Position numbers and translations under genes: made by a program
From: Saprospiraceae bacterium
Lineage (GTDB): Bacteria; Bacteroidota; Bacteroidia; Chitinophagales; Saprospiraceae
DNA length: 64,000 bases
Assembly (NCBI GenBank): GCA_020628645.1
Contig: JAHDES010000001.1
Location: forward strand, 230,872 to 294,871
Direction of reading: 5' to 3'
Shown: piece by piece, positions 9,146 to 20,585 of the stretch
How positions within the stretch are numbered: position 1 is the stretch's first letter
Layout of the letters: each line of letters begins with the position of its first letter
Notes under the pieces: model-generated
What the model was told of the DNA's origin: nothing
The model's database searches: none
What the model saw: the letters and a program-made list of their open reading frames with translations, nothing else

Positions 9146-11213
9146 CCTCTAATTGCACCCGCACTCCACTAAAGGCCGTATTCCCTGTCAACTCATCAAT
9201 CAAATATTCATCCGTTAAATCATTAATAGAAGTCCCTGCATGAGCTTTTGCTACTTGTAGCTGTACGCCCTCACGCGCATGCCCCCAGCCATGTGGGATA
9301 CAAACGACTCCTTCGAGCATTTCATCACTCACTTCTGCTGGCAATTGAATTTGTCCTTTGGAAGAAATCACATTTACGGCTTGCCCATGTTCGATTTGAT
9401 GATTTTTTGCATCATTTGGATGAATTAAAACCGTACAACGTTTGGGTCCTTTGACTAAACGATAACTATTGTGCATCCACGAATTATTCGAACGTAATTG
9501 ACGACGACTAATCAAATAAAGGGGATATTCTGATGGAGACGAAGCATTAAAAAAGCTTTGTTCTACCCGTTTCAAATCAGCGACTAATTCATTGGGAGCA
9601 AGATTGATCGTTTTTTCTTTTGTTTTTAAGCGATTTTCTAAACAAGGATTCATCGCCCCCAAATCTACTCCATGAGGTTGTTCTTTAAGTTGCGCCAAAC
9701 TTAGTTGATAAGGACTACTTTGGAGTGTAAAATCCAGCACCATTTCAGGAGACATAAGGGATGCTTCTTCTCCTTTCAAACGCTGGGCTAAAGTTTGTAA
9801 AATTTCCCAATCGTAGCGTTGGTCGTCCGATTTTTCAAAAAGTGGCGGACTGTATTTTGCGGTATTTCGAATGGCTAGTTGATGAAAGATGACATCATAT
9901 TGACCTGTTTCTAAACCCGTAGCAGGTGGTAAAATAATATTGGCAAATTTAGTCGTTTCGTTGATATAAATATCAATGGACACCATGAAATCCAATTGCT
10001 CAAATGCCTGTTCTAATTGCTTTCCATTTGCAGTAGATAAAACAGGATTTCCAGCAACGGTAAACATCGCTTTAATTTGTCCTTCTCCTTCTGTGAGCAT
10101 TTCTTCCGCCATGGTTACACAAGGGAGTTCTCCACCAAATTCAGGAAGTCCACGCACACGACTTTTCCAGCGGTTTAATCGAGTGGATTTTCCAAGTCCC
10201 ATAACATCAAAAGCAGGTTGCGTAAACATCGCCCCACCCGCTCGGTCTAAATTCCCACTCAACATATTTAACAAATAAATCAGCCACTGACATAAGCCCC
10301 CAAATTGCTGTGTAGAAACGCCTAATCGTCCATAACAAACAGCAGATTTCGCACTACAAAATTCAGTTGCCAGTTCACGAATTTTTGAAGCTTTGATACC
10401 TAAAGGCGTAGCCACGCGTTCAGAAGAATAGGGCGCAACAATTTCTTTAATCGTATCAAGGTTTACTATTAAAGGTTCTAAATGTCGAAGATTGACTTGC
10501 TCTTTTTCGATTAAATGATGAAGCATTCCCAAAAGAAGCAAAACATCATGACCAGGTTTAATACCAATATATTGGTCTGCCTTATCTGCTGTTTCAGTTC
10601 GACGCGGATCAATCACGACTACTTTGCCTCCTCGTTTTTGAATAGCACGTAAGCGTTTCGGAAAATCAGGGGCGGTCATCAAACTTCCATTAGACACCAT
10701 TGGATTTCCACCAATAATTAAAAAGAAATCAGTTCGATCAATATCAGGAATAGGAATTGCCATCATATGCCCAAATAGCAAAGTCGATACATAATGATGC
10801 GGCAATTGATCGGCAGAAGTAGCAGAAAATATATTCTGAGAAGCAAGCGTTTTTAATAAATTTCGTCCGAAAAGTATACTACCGACATTATGCGCATTGG
10901 GATTACCCAAATATGCCCCAACGGCATTTTTACCGTGTTGATGTTGAATGCGTTGAATGTTTTCAACGACTTCTGTATAAGCTTCTTCCCATGAAATGAC
11001 CTCCCAACCATTTTCCCTTCTTCGAACGGGTTGTTTTAAGCGATCAGGGTCTTCATAAATATCTTTTAAGCCTACCGCTTTAGGGCAAATGTGTCCACGA
11101 CTCAAGGGGTCATTTTTATCTCCCTTGATGGTTTGAACAGTTGTTCCTTCATATTGAATTTCTAAGCCACACATGGCTTCACAAAGATTACAAGTACGAT
11201 AGTGGGTAGGCAT
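9129..11213 (-). CDS. Molybdopterin-dependent oxidoreductase
   Basis: A 694-aa member of the formate dehydrogenase/DMSO reductase superfamily, binding a bis-MGD cofactor and one 4Fe-4S cluster. Cluster ligands are Cys8, Cys11, Cys15 and Cys43 (CNLCEAMC, then GHICPKAV). IIGGNPMVSN and GGKVVVIDPRRTETADKAD are the cofactor-binding core, and the C-terminal beta-barrel begins near YPLYLISRRQLRSNNSWMHN. No Tat signal is present, so it is probably cytoplasmic. In the region where formate dehydrogenases carry Cys or Sec the sequence reads SATSADQLPHH with no Cys, so formate dehydrogenase activity is doubtful. It stands alone, without partner electron-transfer subunits. Confidence 0.88.
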   Translation of the reverse strand: MPTHYRTCNLCEAMCGLEIQYEGTTVQTIKGDKNDPLSRGHICPKAVGLKDIYEDPDRLKQPVRRRENGWEVISWEEAYTEVVENIQRIQHQHGKNAVGAYLGNPNAHNVGSILFGRNLLKTLASQNIFSATSADQLPHHYVSTLLFGHMMAIPIPDIDRTDFFLIIGGNPMVSNGSLMTAPDFPKRLRAIQKRGGKVVVIDPRRTETADKADQYIGIKPGHDVLLLLGMLHHLIEKEQVNLRHLEPLIVNLDTIKEIVAPYSSERVATPLGIKASKIRELATEFCSAKSAVCYGRLGVSTQQFGGLCQWLIYLLNMLSGNLDRAGGAMFTQPAFDVMGLGKSTRLNRWKSRVRGLPEFGGELPCVTMAEEMLTEGEGQIKAMFTVAGNPVLSTANGKQLEQAFEQLDFMVSIDIYINETTKFANIILPPATGLETGQYDVIFHQLAIRNTAKYSPPLFEKSDDQRYDWEILQTLAQRLKGEEASLMSPEMVLDFTLQSSPYQLSLAQLKEQPHGVDLGAMNPCLENRLKTKEKTINLAPNELVADLKRVEQSFFNASSPSEYPLYLISRRQLRSNNSWMHNSYRLVKGPKRCTVLIHPNDAKNHQIEHGQAVNVISSKGQIQLPAEVSDEMLEGVVCIPHGWGHAREGVQLQVAKAHAGTSINDLTDEYLIDELTGNTAFSGVRVQLEAISQS

Positions 11214-11257
11214 AGTTTTTTAGTTTTACAAATATCAAAACAAATTTCTTTCAAGTC

Positions 11258-11881
11258 TCATTTAATAAATTGATAGCCCAATTTTAAATTTACTAAGAAA
11301 TCTGGATTTATTGTAAATGTATTTGGGTTTAGTGCATCCTTATCTCTATAACTTAGCAGGTCTAAACCAGATAATAAGGAAGGTTCAATACTATATCTTT
11401 CTCCCAAATGTAACTTATATCCTATTACTATACCTCCATCTAAGGCACGTATTTTTGATTCTGGAAGATTAATTATTGTACCTGTAATAATTGGAGGCTC
11501 TTCATAAAGTAGAGGATCGGTATGAATGTTATATTGTAATTTTAAATAAGGCCCCCAATAAAATTCTTTAAATTTGCTATCGAGATTTTGATGGAAAGGG
11601 TAATTGTGAAATCGAAATATAAATTCTAAATCTCTATTGGTTATACCTATTCGTCTCTCAGAAGAACTAGAAAGAATCGATCGAACTTCATAGGGTTCAA
11701 TATCAAGATGCGTACTTAGTTCAAAACCGTATTTAGGACTAGGTTTATACTCATAGTGGAGACTAGGCATATTGTAATAGAATGGAAAATTTAGCCCTAG
11801 TTTTATGGTATGCGTTTTTTGTGCATTGGTATGCAAACAGCAAATTATATTTACTATAAATAAGTAAAAAAGTCGGCTCAT
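11258..11881 (-). CDS. Putative outer-membrane beta-barrel protein
   Basis: A 207-aa protein starting at the ATG whose signal peptide reads MSRLFYLFIVNIICCLHTNAQ; an upstream ATG at 11929 would give an implausible N-terminus inside the neighbouring gene. The mature part has alternating aromatic and polar residues in short strands (IKLGLNFPFYY, LHYEYKPSPKYGFELS, LEFIFRFHNYPF) and ends LVNLKLGYQFIK, typical of a small outer-membrane barrel. No family was recognised. It lies 26 nt behind the alpha/beta hydrolase gene and may be in its operon. Confidence 0.65.
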   Translation of the reverse strand: MSRLFYLFIVNIICCLHTNAQKTHTIKLGLNFPFYYNMPSLHYEYKPSPKYGFELSTHLDIEPYEVRSILSSSSERRIGITNRDLEFIFRFHNYPFHQNLDSKFKEFYWGPYLKLQYNIHTDPLLYEEPPIITGTIINLPESKIRALDGGIVIGYKLHLGERYSIEPSLLSGLDLLSYRDKDALNPNTFTINPDFLVNLKLGYQFIK

Positions 11882-11907
11882 ATTTTTTAGTTTTATTACC
11901 ACACATT

Positions 11908-12741
11908 TTACGCCCGCATCCGCTTCCAACGATGGACAATAGAGCGAAATAAGGCTTCATCATTTAGAATGTCATATAAAATATCATGGTATTCTGCGAA
12001 ATCAGGAAGATTGTTATGTCCACCTTCATCTATGGGGTACAAATCACATTGTTCAGGTACCAGGGCTTGCAATTGCTCACTATGGCTGTATGGAATCAAA
12101 CGATCTTTTTTTCCGTGTATGATAAAAACAGGACAAGTTACTTTCTTAATAAATAAATCAGTTCGTATTTGATAACGGAGTAGCCATTTCAAAGGTAACC
12201 AAAATGCGTAACGACGAATTTGTTTCAGAAAACTATAATAAGGTGAGTCTAAAATGAGCATGTGGGGCTTGTTCCAAGAGGCAATTCTGGTAGCAATACC
12301 ACTTCCTAGTGAGCGTCCATAGATGAGAATTTTTTCTTCGGGATAGCGTTCGGATAGCCATTTATACACATGTTGACCATCATTGTAAAGGGTCGTTTCA
12401 CTGCGTTTGCCTGTACTTTTTCCAAAACCTCGATAATCAATCATGAAAAAGTCATAGCCTTTACTCACAAAATCTCGCGCAAATTTTGCCCAACCTTTTA
12501 TACTTCTGGAGTTGCCTTTGAAGTAAAAAACGACTCCTTTTGAGTTCGGTACTTTAAAATGTAAGCCATTGATGATACCGCCATCTTCCATTTCAAAATT
12601 GATTTCTTGAAACGGAAATTCATATTTATAAGTAAAGGTCTTAGGTAAAATTTCGGGACGAAAAAAGAAAAGGGGTTGCGCCACATAAAAAATGAGACAC
12701 AATGCCAAATAAGCAATTCCGATGTAAATTAGTATACTCAA
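11908..12741 (-). CDS. Membrane-anchored alpha/beta hydrolase
   Basis: A 277-aa alpha/beta hydrolase similar to the ABHD13/BEM46 group. Residues 1-25 are a hydrophobic anchor, so it is probably tethered to the inner membrane. The triad is Ser144 in GRSLGSG, Asp213 in GKKDRLIP and His242 in DEGGHNNL; the oxyanion region is YFKGNSRS. A substrate cannot be assigned. The gene runs opposite to the Crp-like regulator across 89 nt. Confidence 0.87.
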   Translation of the reverse strand: MSILIYIGIAYLALCLIFYVAQPLFFFRPEILPKTFTYKYEFPFQEINFEMEDGGIINGLHFKVPNSKGVVFYFKGNSRSIKGWAKFARDFVSKGYDFFMIDYRGFGKSTGKRSETTLYNDGQHVYKWLSERYPEEKILIYGRSLGSGIATRIASWNKPHMLILDSPYYSFLKQIRRYAFWLPLKWLLRYQIRTDLFIKKVTCPVFIIHGKKDRLIPYSHSEQLQALVPEQCDLYPIDEGGHNNLPDFAEYHDILYDILNDEALFRSIVHRWKRMRA

Positions 12742-12795
12742 AAAGTAGTCAATTTATTTCTAGCATTTAAATTATTAAAATATAACTAGAAGACC

Positions 12796-12803
12796 TATCT
12801 TTT
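12796..12803 (+). promoter_or_regulatory. Possible -7 box of the Crp-like gene
   Basis: TATCTTTT followed by G resembles TAnnTTTG and lies 27 nt before the ATG at 12831. One position departs from the consensus. Confidence 0.3.
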
Positions 12804-12830
12804 GTGTGATAAATTAACACATACGATCTA

Positions 12831-13391
12831 ATGAAAGACTATTTACTGAAAATACATACTGTTGAAAACCACATTATAGAAGATTATCTTTCTAATTGGT
12901 CAGAATATACCGTTCCTAAAAAAACAATAATGACAAGTGAAGGAGACACCGAACGTTATATGTATTTTGTACTAGAAGGTATTCAAAAATCTTACTACAT
13001 CCATGAGTATAAAGAACACATTATTTCATTTACCTATCCTCCCTCTTTTTCTGGAATCCCCGAATCTTTTTTAAATCAATCCCCTTCCAAGTATTTTTTA
13101 TCAACGATAACTGACAGTAAATTTCTACGCATCTCCTATGAAAAACATCAAGCTTTAATGACAAAATATAGACCCATCGAAACCCTATTTCGAAAAGCTG
13201 CCGAGTTATTATTAACCGATATTCTCAATCGTTACTATGAGCTAATGGCTTATGATATTGAAACTCGATTTAGAAATTTCACTACCAGAAGTCCTCATTT
13301 ACTACAAATGGTAACGCATAAAGATTTGGCTTCTTATCTGAGAATGGATGCTAGTAATTTTAGCAAACTACTTGGGAAAATAAGAATCTAA
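12831..13391 (+). CDS. Crp/Fnr family transcriptional regulator
   Basis: A 186-aa regulator with a cyclic-nucleotide-binding-like beta-roll (about 20-115, including MTSEGDTERYMYFVLEGIQKSYY) and a C-terminal helix-turn-helix (about 160-184, VTHKDLASYLRMDASNFSKLL). The arginine and glycines that bind cAMP in Crp are not conserved and there is no Fnr-type cysteine cluster, as is usual for the many Bacteroidota members of this family. It lies 80 nt before a hydrolase gene on the same strand, which is its probable target. Confidence 0.85.
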   Translation: MKDYLLKIHTVENHIIEDYLSNWSEYTVPKKTIMTSEGDTERYMYFVLEGIQKSYYIHEYKEHIISFTYPPSFSGIPESFLNQSPSKYFLSTITDSKFLRISYEKHQALMTKYRPIETLFRKAAELLLTDILNRYYELMAYDIETRFRNFTTRSPHLLQMVTHKDLASYLRMDASNFSKLLGKIRI

Positions 13392-13471
13392 AATCTTGGT
13401 GTATACCAACATTAAAATGTTCGTACTTTCTGAACTTTGCTTTAAGATTTACAATTAAAAAAAATTGAATT

Positions 13472-14347
13472 ATGAGTTTATCTTTAAAAGCACCAAAGTG
13501 GTTAGATCTTACCTTATATCCTTTCGACAATAAATTCATCCAGTTAGATGCAGGCAAAATGCACTACATAGATGAAGGGGAAGGAGAAATTCTTTTATTT
13601 GTACACGGTACCCCTTCTTGGTCATTCCTCTATCGCAATTATATTACTGTTTTATCAAAAAAATACAGATGCATAGCTATCGATCATATTGGTTTTGGAT
13701 TATCGGAGAAACCAGAAGATTTTGATGGAACACCATCATCACATGCTAACAATCTGACCGAATTCATCAAAAAACTCAACTTAACTAATATCGTATTAAT
13801 TGTACACGATTTTGGTGGCCCTATTGGTCTCGCATCTGGCATTCAAAATAACGATAGAATAAAAAAAGTAGTTGTATTTAACACTTGGTTATGGGAAACA
13901 AAAAGCAATCCCAATGCTCAAAAAGCAGATAAAATCATCAACAGCACGATAGGAAAATGGATGTATTTATATTTAAATTTTTCACCTAAATTCTTATTAA
14001 AAAAAGGATTTCACAACAAGAAAAAACTATCCAAAATAATTCACCAACAGTATATCCGTCCCTTTCCTAGTAAAACATCAAGATTATCGCTATTAAATAT
14101 TGGAAAATCGCTAGTTGGTTCGTCTGAATGGTATCAAAAACAATGGAATCAACTTTCTAAATTGGAACAAAAACCTTGGCTCCTTCTTTGGGGTGTACAC
14201 GATGAATTTATTACAAAAGAATATTTACAAAAGTGGAAAAACAGATTGCCTCATGCACAAGTAAAAGAGTTTGAAAGTGGTCATTTCTTACAAGAAGAAC
14301 AGCCCGAAGAAACTTTATTAGAAATCGAAAAATTCTTGAACTTTTAA
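13472..14347 (+). CDS. Alpha/beta hydrolase, haloalkane dehalogenase-like
   Basis: A 291-aa cytoplasmic alpha/beta hydrolase. HGTPSWSFLYR (45-55), nucleophile Asp113 in VHDFGG, an Asp in LLWGVHDEFITKE and His271 in FESGHFLQEE make the Asp-based triad of the haloalkane dehalogenase-like branch. However, the halide-holding Trp that directly follows the nucleophile in DhlA, DhaA and LinB is Phe114 here, and the Asn after HG in DhaA/LinB is Thr. True dehalogenase activity is therefore uncertain; related enzymes hydrolyse epoxides or esters. It follows the Crp-like regulator by 80 nt. Confidence 0.85.
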   Translation: MSLSLKAPKWLDLTLYPFDNKFIQLDAGKMHYIDEGEGEILLFVHGTPSWSFLYRNYITVLSKKYRCIAIDHIGFGLSEKPEDFDGTPSSHANNLTEFIKKLNLTNIVLIVHDFGGPIGLASGIQNNDRIKKVVVFNTWLWETKSNPNAQKADKIINSTIGKWMYLYLNFSPKFLLKKGFHNKKKLSKIIHQQYIRPFPSKTSRLSLLNIGKSLVGSSEWYQKQWNQLSKLEQKPWLLLWGVHDEFITKEYLQKWKNRLPHAQVKEFESGHFLQEEQPEETLLEIEKFLNF

Positions 14348-14402
14348 ATTAAGGTGTGAAGAAGTTTCAAAATAAGATTTGGCAATCATTTTATATCTTT
14401 AC

Positions 14403-14538
14403 TCTGTGTAGAGGACAAAATAATCGTTAGAAGGATGCAAGGGGTTAAAACCTCCTTGAAAAGAGGCTTGTTCCAACGTAATTTATTGCGTTGCCCTTAA
14501 AAAAGAACACTCTTCCTAAGTTTTGTCCTGTACACAGA
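14403..14538 (+). mobile_element. MITE family A, copy 1
   Basis: A 136-bp non-autonomous element with 18-bp terminal inverted repeats (consensus TCTGTGTACAGGACAAAA; one mismatch at the left end) and the 7-bp target duplication TCTTTAC at 14396-14402 and 14539-14545. Inside are the self-complementary segments GGGGTTAAAACC and CAACGTAATTTATTGCGTTG. It has no coding capacity. It lies in the 334-bp gap before the M14 peptidase gene, which holds nothing else recognisable. A -7-like box TATCTTTA (14394-14401) overlaps the left target copy. Confidence 0.88.
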
Positions 14539-14681
14539 TCTTTACGTTTAGGATAATTTTCTTGTATTTGTTTAAATCATACTATAAGTCGTCTTACGAT
14601 TAATTTAAGCATTGCTTTATGTGTCTATTTGTAGGCATGGATGTTTCATTTTTAAAAAATTTTAAATTAATAATCTTCCCC

Positions 14682-16430
14682 ATGCGTTGCCTCCTTATCT
14701 TATTAAGTTTACACCTCTTCTTTTTCACAAATGCACAAGATTTTTTAACTCCTTTTGAACAAAGCCCAAATACAACCGCTACCTATTTGGAAGCCATTGC
14801 GTTTTATGGAGAATTAGCTAAAAAACATCCCAAACAAATCCAATTAAGCGCGCATGGCAGTACGGATAGTGGGTATCCTTTGCATACGCTTGTGTTGTCA
14901 AAAGATGGCAACTTTGATCCCGTTGAACTCAAAAAAGAAGGGAAGTTGATTCTCTTTATCAACAACGCCATTCATGCAGGTGAGCCTTGTGGCGTAGATG
15001 CTTCTATGATGCTGATTCGTGATCTTTTACAGCAAAAAAAGAAGAAAAAGTGGCTGGAAAATACCGTCATCGTTTTGATTCCTTTTTACAATATTGGTGG
15101 CGGACTCAATCGTGGAAGTTATAGTCGAGCCAATCAAGAAGGACCACATGAACATGGTTTTAGAGGTAATGCTAAAAATTTAGATTTAAATCGCGATTTT
15201 ATTAAATGTGATTCTAGAAACGCACAAACGTTCAATCAAATTTATCAAAAATGGTTGCCTGATGTTTTTATAGATAATCATACTTCTAATGGTGCAGATT
15301 ATCAATATACGCTCACGCTCATTGCTACCCAATCCAACAAATTAGATCAACATTTATCATCTTATATGAATGAAAAAATGCTTCCAAGTTTATACCAAAA
15401 AATGGAGGCAAAAGATTGGGAAATGACACCTTACGTTTACGCTCGAAATACACCCGATGATGGAATTGCCGCTTTTTTAGATTTACCGCGTTATTCTTCA
15501 GGGTATGCCGCCTTACACAATGCCATTTCTTTTATGCCCGAAACGCACATGCTCAAGCCATTTGAAGATCGCGTCAGAAGTACCTACTATTTTATGGAAA
15601 CCATGCTGGAAGTAATGCACGAACAAAAAGAGGTACTTCAATCCGCTAAACAAAAAGCACTAGCGAATACGCGTACCAAACCCATTTTTGATTTGAATTG
15701 GGCAATGGATACGGAGCAAAAAGATTTCATCAACTTTAAAGGTTATAAAGCGAAATATCGACCCAGTGCTATCTCAGGAATTGATCGCTTGTATTACGAC
15801 AGAAATGAACCTTATGAAAAAGTGATTCCTTATTTTAAAACCTATAGAGTAACAGAAGCCGTTCAAAAACCTTATGCTTATGTGATTCCTCAGGCGTATT
15901 ATAAAGTAATAGAGCGGCTAAAATGGAATGGTGTGGAAGTGAAGCAATTAACTAAAGATGTAGAATTACCAGTCGAATTGTATCGAATCGAAGATTTTAA
16001 AACACGGGATGCGTATGAAGGGCATTATTTGCATTATGATGTGAAAGTGGAAAAAGAAAATCAAGAATGGTTATTCCGAAAAGGCGATTATATCATTTAT
16101 ACCAATCAAGTAAGTAATCGCTACATTATAGAAACCCTTGAACCGCAGGCACCCGATTCTTTTTTTGCTTGGAATTTTTTTGATGGTATTTTGATGCAAA
16201 AAGAATACTTTTCCTCTTATGTTTTTGAAGATACTGCCTTAGAATTGTTGGATCAAAATCCAGATTTAAAACTGCGTCTGCAAGAAAAACAAGCCAAAGA
16301 TGAGGCCTTTGCCAAAGATGCGCGTGCTCAATTGGATTTCATCTATAAGAATTCTCCTTATTATGAACCCACGCATCGTATTTATCCTGTCGGACGAGTT
16401 TTAGAACAATACAAGTCATTTTTAGAGTAA
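14682..16430 (+). CDS. M14 family zinc carboxypeptidase, secreted
   Basis: A 582-aa exported metallopeptidase of the M14 family. The start at 14682 is chosen because it opens a signal peptide (MRCLLILLSLHLFFFTNAQ); the frame is open from 14619. Zinc ligands are His and Glu in NAIHAGEPCG and the His in FIDNHTSNG; substrate-binding Asn-Arg lie in NLDLNRDFIK, and PETHML resembles the catalytic glutamate region. The C-terminal 250 residues are a non-catalytic extension common to this Bacteroidota subgroup. There is no sorting tail, so it is probably periplasmic. MITE copy 1 lies 143 nt upstream. Confidence 0.87.
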   Translation: MRCLLILLSLHLFFFTNAQDFLTPFEQSPNTTATYLEAIAFYGELAKKHPKQIQLSAHGSTDSGYPLHTLVLSKDGNFDPVELKKEGKLILFINNAIHAGEPCGVDASMMLIRDLLQQKKKKKWLENTVIVLIPFYNIGGGLNRGSYSRANQEGPHEHGFRGNAKNLDLNRDFIKCDSRNAQTFNQIYQKWLPDVFIDNHTSNGADYQYTLTLIATQSNKLDQHLSSYMNEKMLPSLYQKMEAKDWEMTPYVYARNTPDDGIAAFLDLPRYSSGYAALHNAISFMPETHMLKPFEDRVRSTYYFMETMLEVMHEQKEVLQSAKQKALANTRTKPIFDLNWAMDTEQKDFINFKGYKAKYRPSAISGIDRLYYDRNEPYEKVIPYFKTYRVTEAVQKPYAYVIPQAYYKVIERLKWNGVEVKQLTKDVELPVELYRIEDFKTRDAYEGHYLHYDVKVEKENQEWLFRKGDYIIYTNQVSNRYIIETLEPQAPDSFFAWNFFDGILMQKEYFSSYVFEDTALELLDQNPDLKLRLQEKQAKDEAFAKDARAQLDFIYKNSPYYEPTHRIYPVGRVLEQYKSFLE

Positions 16431-16527
16431 AAATAAGAGAGCGAATATTCGCTAAACGAAAAATAATTTGCATCTTTACCAACTAAATTTTCATTTGAAG
16501 GTTTAACTAATTATCGCTTCATCCTAA

Positions 16528-18567
<2,040 letters not shown>

Positions 18568-18578
18568 ACAACTGCTTT

Positions 18579-19070
18579 ATGTCCAATCTCCAAGAACTTT
18601 TCCAAACTATGCCTCAAGTGGGGCGAATTGAATGGATGGGTATTCGTCCACAAAAACGCGAACCATTACAGGAAATAGCATCCGTTACCCTTTCTATCGA
18701 AGAAGGATTGGAAGGCGATCATTATACAGGAAAAAGTAAAAAGAGACAAGTCACCTTAATACAAGCCGAACATCTTCAAACTGTGGCTTCTATTTTAAAA
18801 AAGGATACCATCAATCCATTAGATACTAGGCGAAATATTGTCATTTCTGGAATTAATTTATTGGCGTTGAAAGATCAGCAATTTCAAATAGGAGAAGAGG
18901 TTATCTTAGAGATGACAGGCTTGTGCCATCCTTGTTCTCGGATGGAAACTAACCTGGGGGCAGGCGGCTATAATGCGATGCGTGGGCATGGAGGTATCAA
19001 CACGCGAGTAGTGCAAGGAGGAGTGATTCAAATAGGGGATGAAGTTCGATTGCTAAAAAATAACCCTTGA
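18579..19070 (+). CDS. MOSC domain-containing protein
   Basis: A 163-aa stand-alone MOSC domain, the C-terminal fold of molybdenum cofactor sulfurases. The conserved Cys is in LTGLCHPCSRME-like sequence near residue 114, after the glutamate-glycine-aspartate motif GLEGDHYTGK (about 44-53); GHGGINTRVV follows. Such proteins (YiiM/YuaD type) move sulfur or reduce N-hydroxylated substrates using molybdenum cofactor. It lies 11 nt behind the FadH-like gene and 32 nt before the amidase, suggesting one transcript. Confidence 0.88.
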   Translation: MSNLQELFQTMPQVGRIEWMGIRPQKREPLQEIASVTLSIEEGLEGDHYTGKSKKRQVTLIQAEHLQTVASILKKDTINPLDTRRNIVISGINLLALKDQQFQIGEEVILEMTGLCHPCSRMETNLGAGGYNAMRGHGGINTRVVQGGVIQIGDEVRLLKNNP

Positions 19071-19102
19071 ATGCAAATCTAAATGAATCCTAAGCCCAAA
19101 TT

Positions 19103-19876
19103 ATGAAAAATCTCCGTGCCACCCTCGTCCAAACGTCCCTCATTTGGGAAAATCCTGCCGCTAATCGAGCACAATTGGATCAAAAATTAGCACCACTCAA
19201 AGGACAAACTGATCTTGTAATTCTCCCTGAAATGTTTACGACTGGTTTTAGTATGAATGCACCTCAATTGGCAGAAAAAATGGATGGTGAAAGCATCCAT
19301 TGGATGCGTCAAAAAGCAAACAAAATAAGCGCGGCGATTTGTGGGAGTTTAATCATTCAAGAAGATGGAAAGTATTATAATCGCTTGATTTGGATGAATC
19401 CAGATGGAACAATTCAATACTATGATAAACGGCATTTATTTACCTTAGCAGGTGAAGATAAAGTGTACACAGCAGGAAAAAACAAGTTGATAATTGACTA
19501 TAAAGGCTGGAAAATTTGCCCATTAGTTTGTTATGATTTGCGTTTTCCAGTTTGGAGTCGAAATGTAGAACATTATGACTTGTTGATTTATATCGCCAAT
19601 TTTCCAAAGAAGCGTTCTTATGCTTGGAAATCCTTACTAATTGCAAGAGCTATTGAAAATCAGGTTTATACGGTTGGTGTAAATTGTGTAGGAAAAGATG
19701 GAAATGATATTCCGTATAGTGGCGATAGCAGCTTAGTTGATTATGTTGGGAAAATGCGCTTTCAATTATCCGAAGAAGAAGGTGTTTTTACACTTGAACT
19801 TAATAAAAAGGAACAAACGCTATTTCGAGAACGCTTTAATTTTCTAGCCGATCAAGATGACTTTCAAATCATATAA
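19103..19876 (+). CDS. Omega-amidase (nitrilase superfamily)
   Basis: A 257-aa carbon-nitrogen hydrolase. The Glu-Lys-Cys triad is Glu43 (LPEMFTTGF), Lys109 (YYDKRHLF) and Cys143 (LVCYDLRFPVW). EMFTTGFSMN and the RFPVWSRN region match the omega-amidase/YafV group, which hydrolyses 2-oxoglutaramate and 2-oxosuccinamate and repairs products of glutamine transamination. It is full length and cytoplasmic. It ends the three-gene set with the reductase and the MOSC protein. Confidence 0.88.
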   Translation: MKNLRATLVQTSLIWENPAANRAQLDQKLAPLKGQTDLVILPEMFTTGFSMNAPQLAEKMDGESIHWMRQKANKISAAICGSLIIQEDGKYYNRLIWMNPDGTIQYYDKRHLFTLAGEDKVYTAGKNKLIIDYKGWKICPLVCYDLRFPVWSRNVEHYDLLIYIANFPKKRSYAWKSLLIARAIENQVYTVGVNCVGKDGNDIPYSGDSSLVDYVGKMRFQLSEEEGVFTLELNKKEQTLFRERFNFLADQDDFQII

Positions 19877-20066
19877 TAATAGTTCTTCATATCACGTTAG
19901 TTAAAACAAAAAGGCGAACCATCCTTAAATGATCCGCCTTACTCGTTGTATAATTTTCAAAGTAATAACCTTATTAACTAACCTAAATTCAACGAGTTTA
20001 TTATATCTTTAGCGATTATTTTCTATTCCCAGCAGTATATTTTTTGTCATTTACATCGACACAACT

Positions 20067-20585
20067 ATGAATAAAAACGTCTTTGAGCTAATTATGTTGT
20101 TGGGCTTCTTTTCTTTTTTAATTGTAAAATGTAGTTCCAATCGAACAAGTATTGTAGAACATACCCCACAAGTATCTTCTCCTTCTACTACTCCACCTTC
20201 AGAAAATAAACAAGAAAAAGAATTAATCGACTTTGCAAAAAAGTATATTGGCACCAATTATAAATATGGTGGAACCACGCCAAAAGGCTTCGATTGTTCA
20301 GGCTTCACCTTATTTGTCTATAATGAATTTGGTATAAAACTCCCTCATCAATCATCCGCGCAAGCCACCCTCGGAAAGAAAATTCCTTATGAAGATGCCC
20401 AAAAAGGCGATCTCTTATTTTTTACAGATAAAGGACGGATCAATCATGTGGGGATTGTAGTTTCTCACAAAACGGATGAGTTAAAAATGATTCATAGTAG
20501 TTCCAAACGAGGCATTGTGATTGATGAGATTTATCACTCTACGTATTGGCGACCACGTTTACACATGGCGAGACGAGTTCTGTAA
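20067..20585 (+). CDS. NlpC/P60 family lipoprotein
   Basis: A 172-aa cell-wall hydrolase of the C40 family, anchored as a lipoprotein. The lipobox is LIVKC with Cys22. A proline/serine-rich linker (31-48) leads to the catalytic domain: Cys77 in GFDCSGF, His127 in INHVGIV and His143 in MIHSSS. The single domain, typical of Spr/MepS endopeptidases, cleaves peptidoglycan cross-links or stem peptides in the periplasm. It stands alone; a hairpin of about 34 bp (20630-20663) follows the gene and may end transcription. Confidence 0.9.
   Translation: MNKNVFELIMLLGFFSFLIVKCSSNRTSIVEHTPQVSSPSTTPPSENKQEKELIDFAKKYIGTNYKYGGTTPKGFDCSGFTLFVYNEFGIKLPHQSSAQATLGKKIPYEDAQKGDLLFFTDKGRINHVGIVVSHKTDELKMIHSSSKRGIVIDEIYHSTYWRPRLHMARRVL

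Noticed and set aside
13472..14347. Firm assignment as haloalkane dehalogenase
   Set aside because: The halide-binding Trp and Asn are replaced, so only the superfamily branch can be called.
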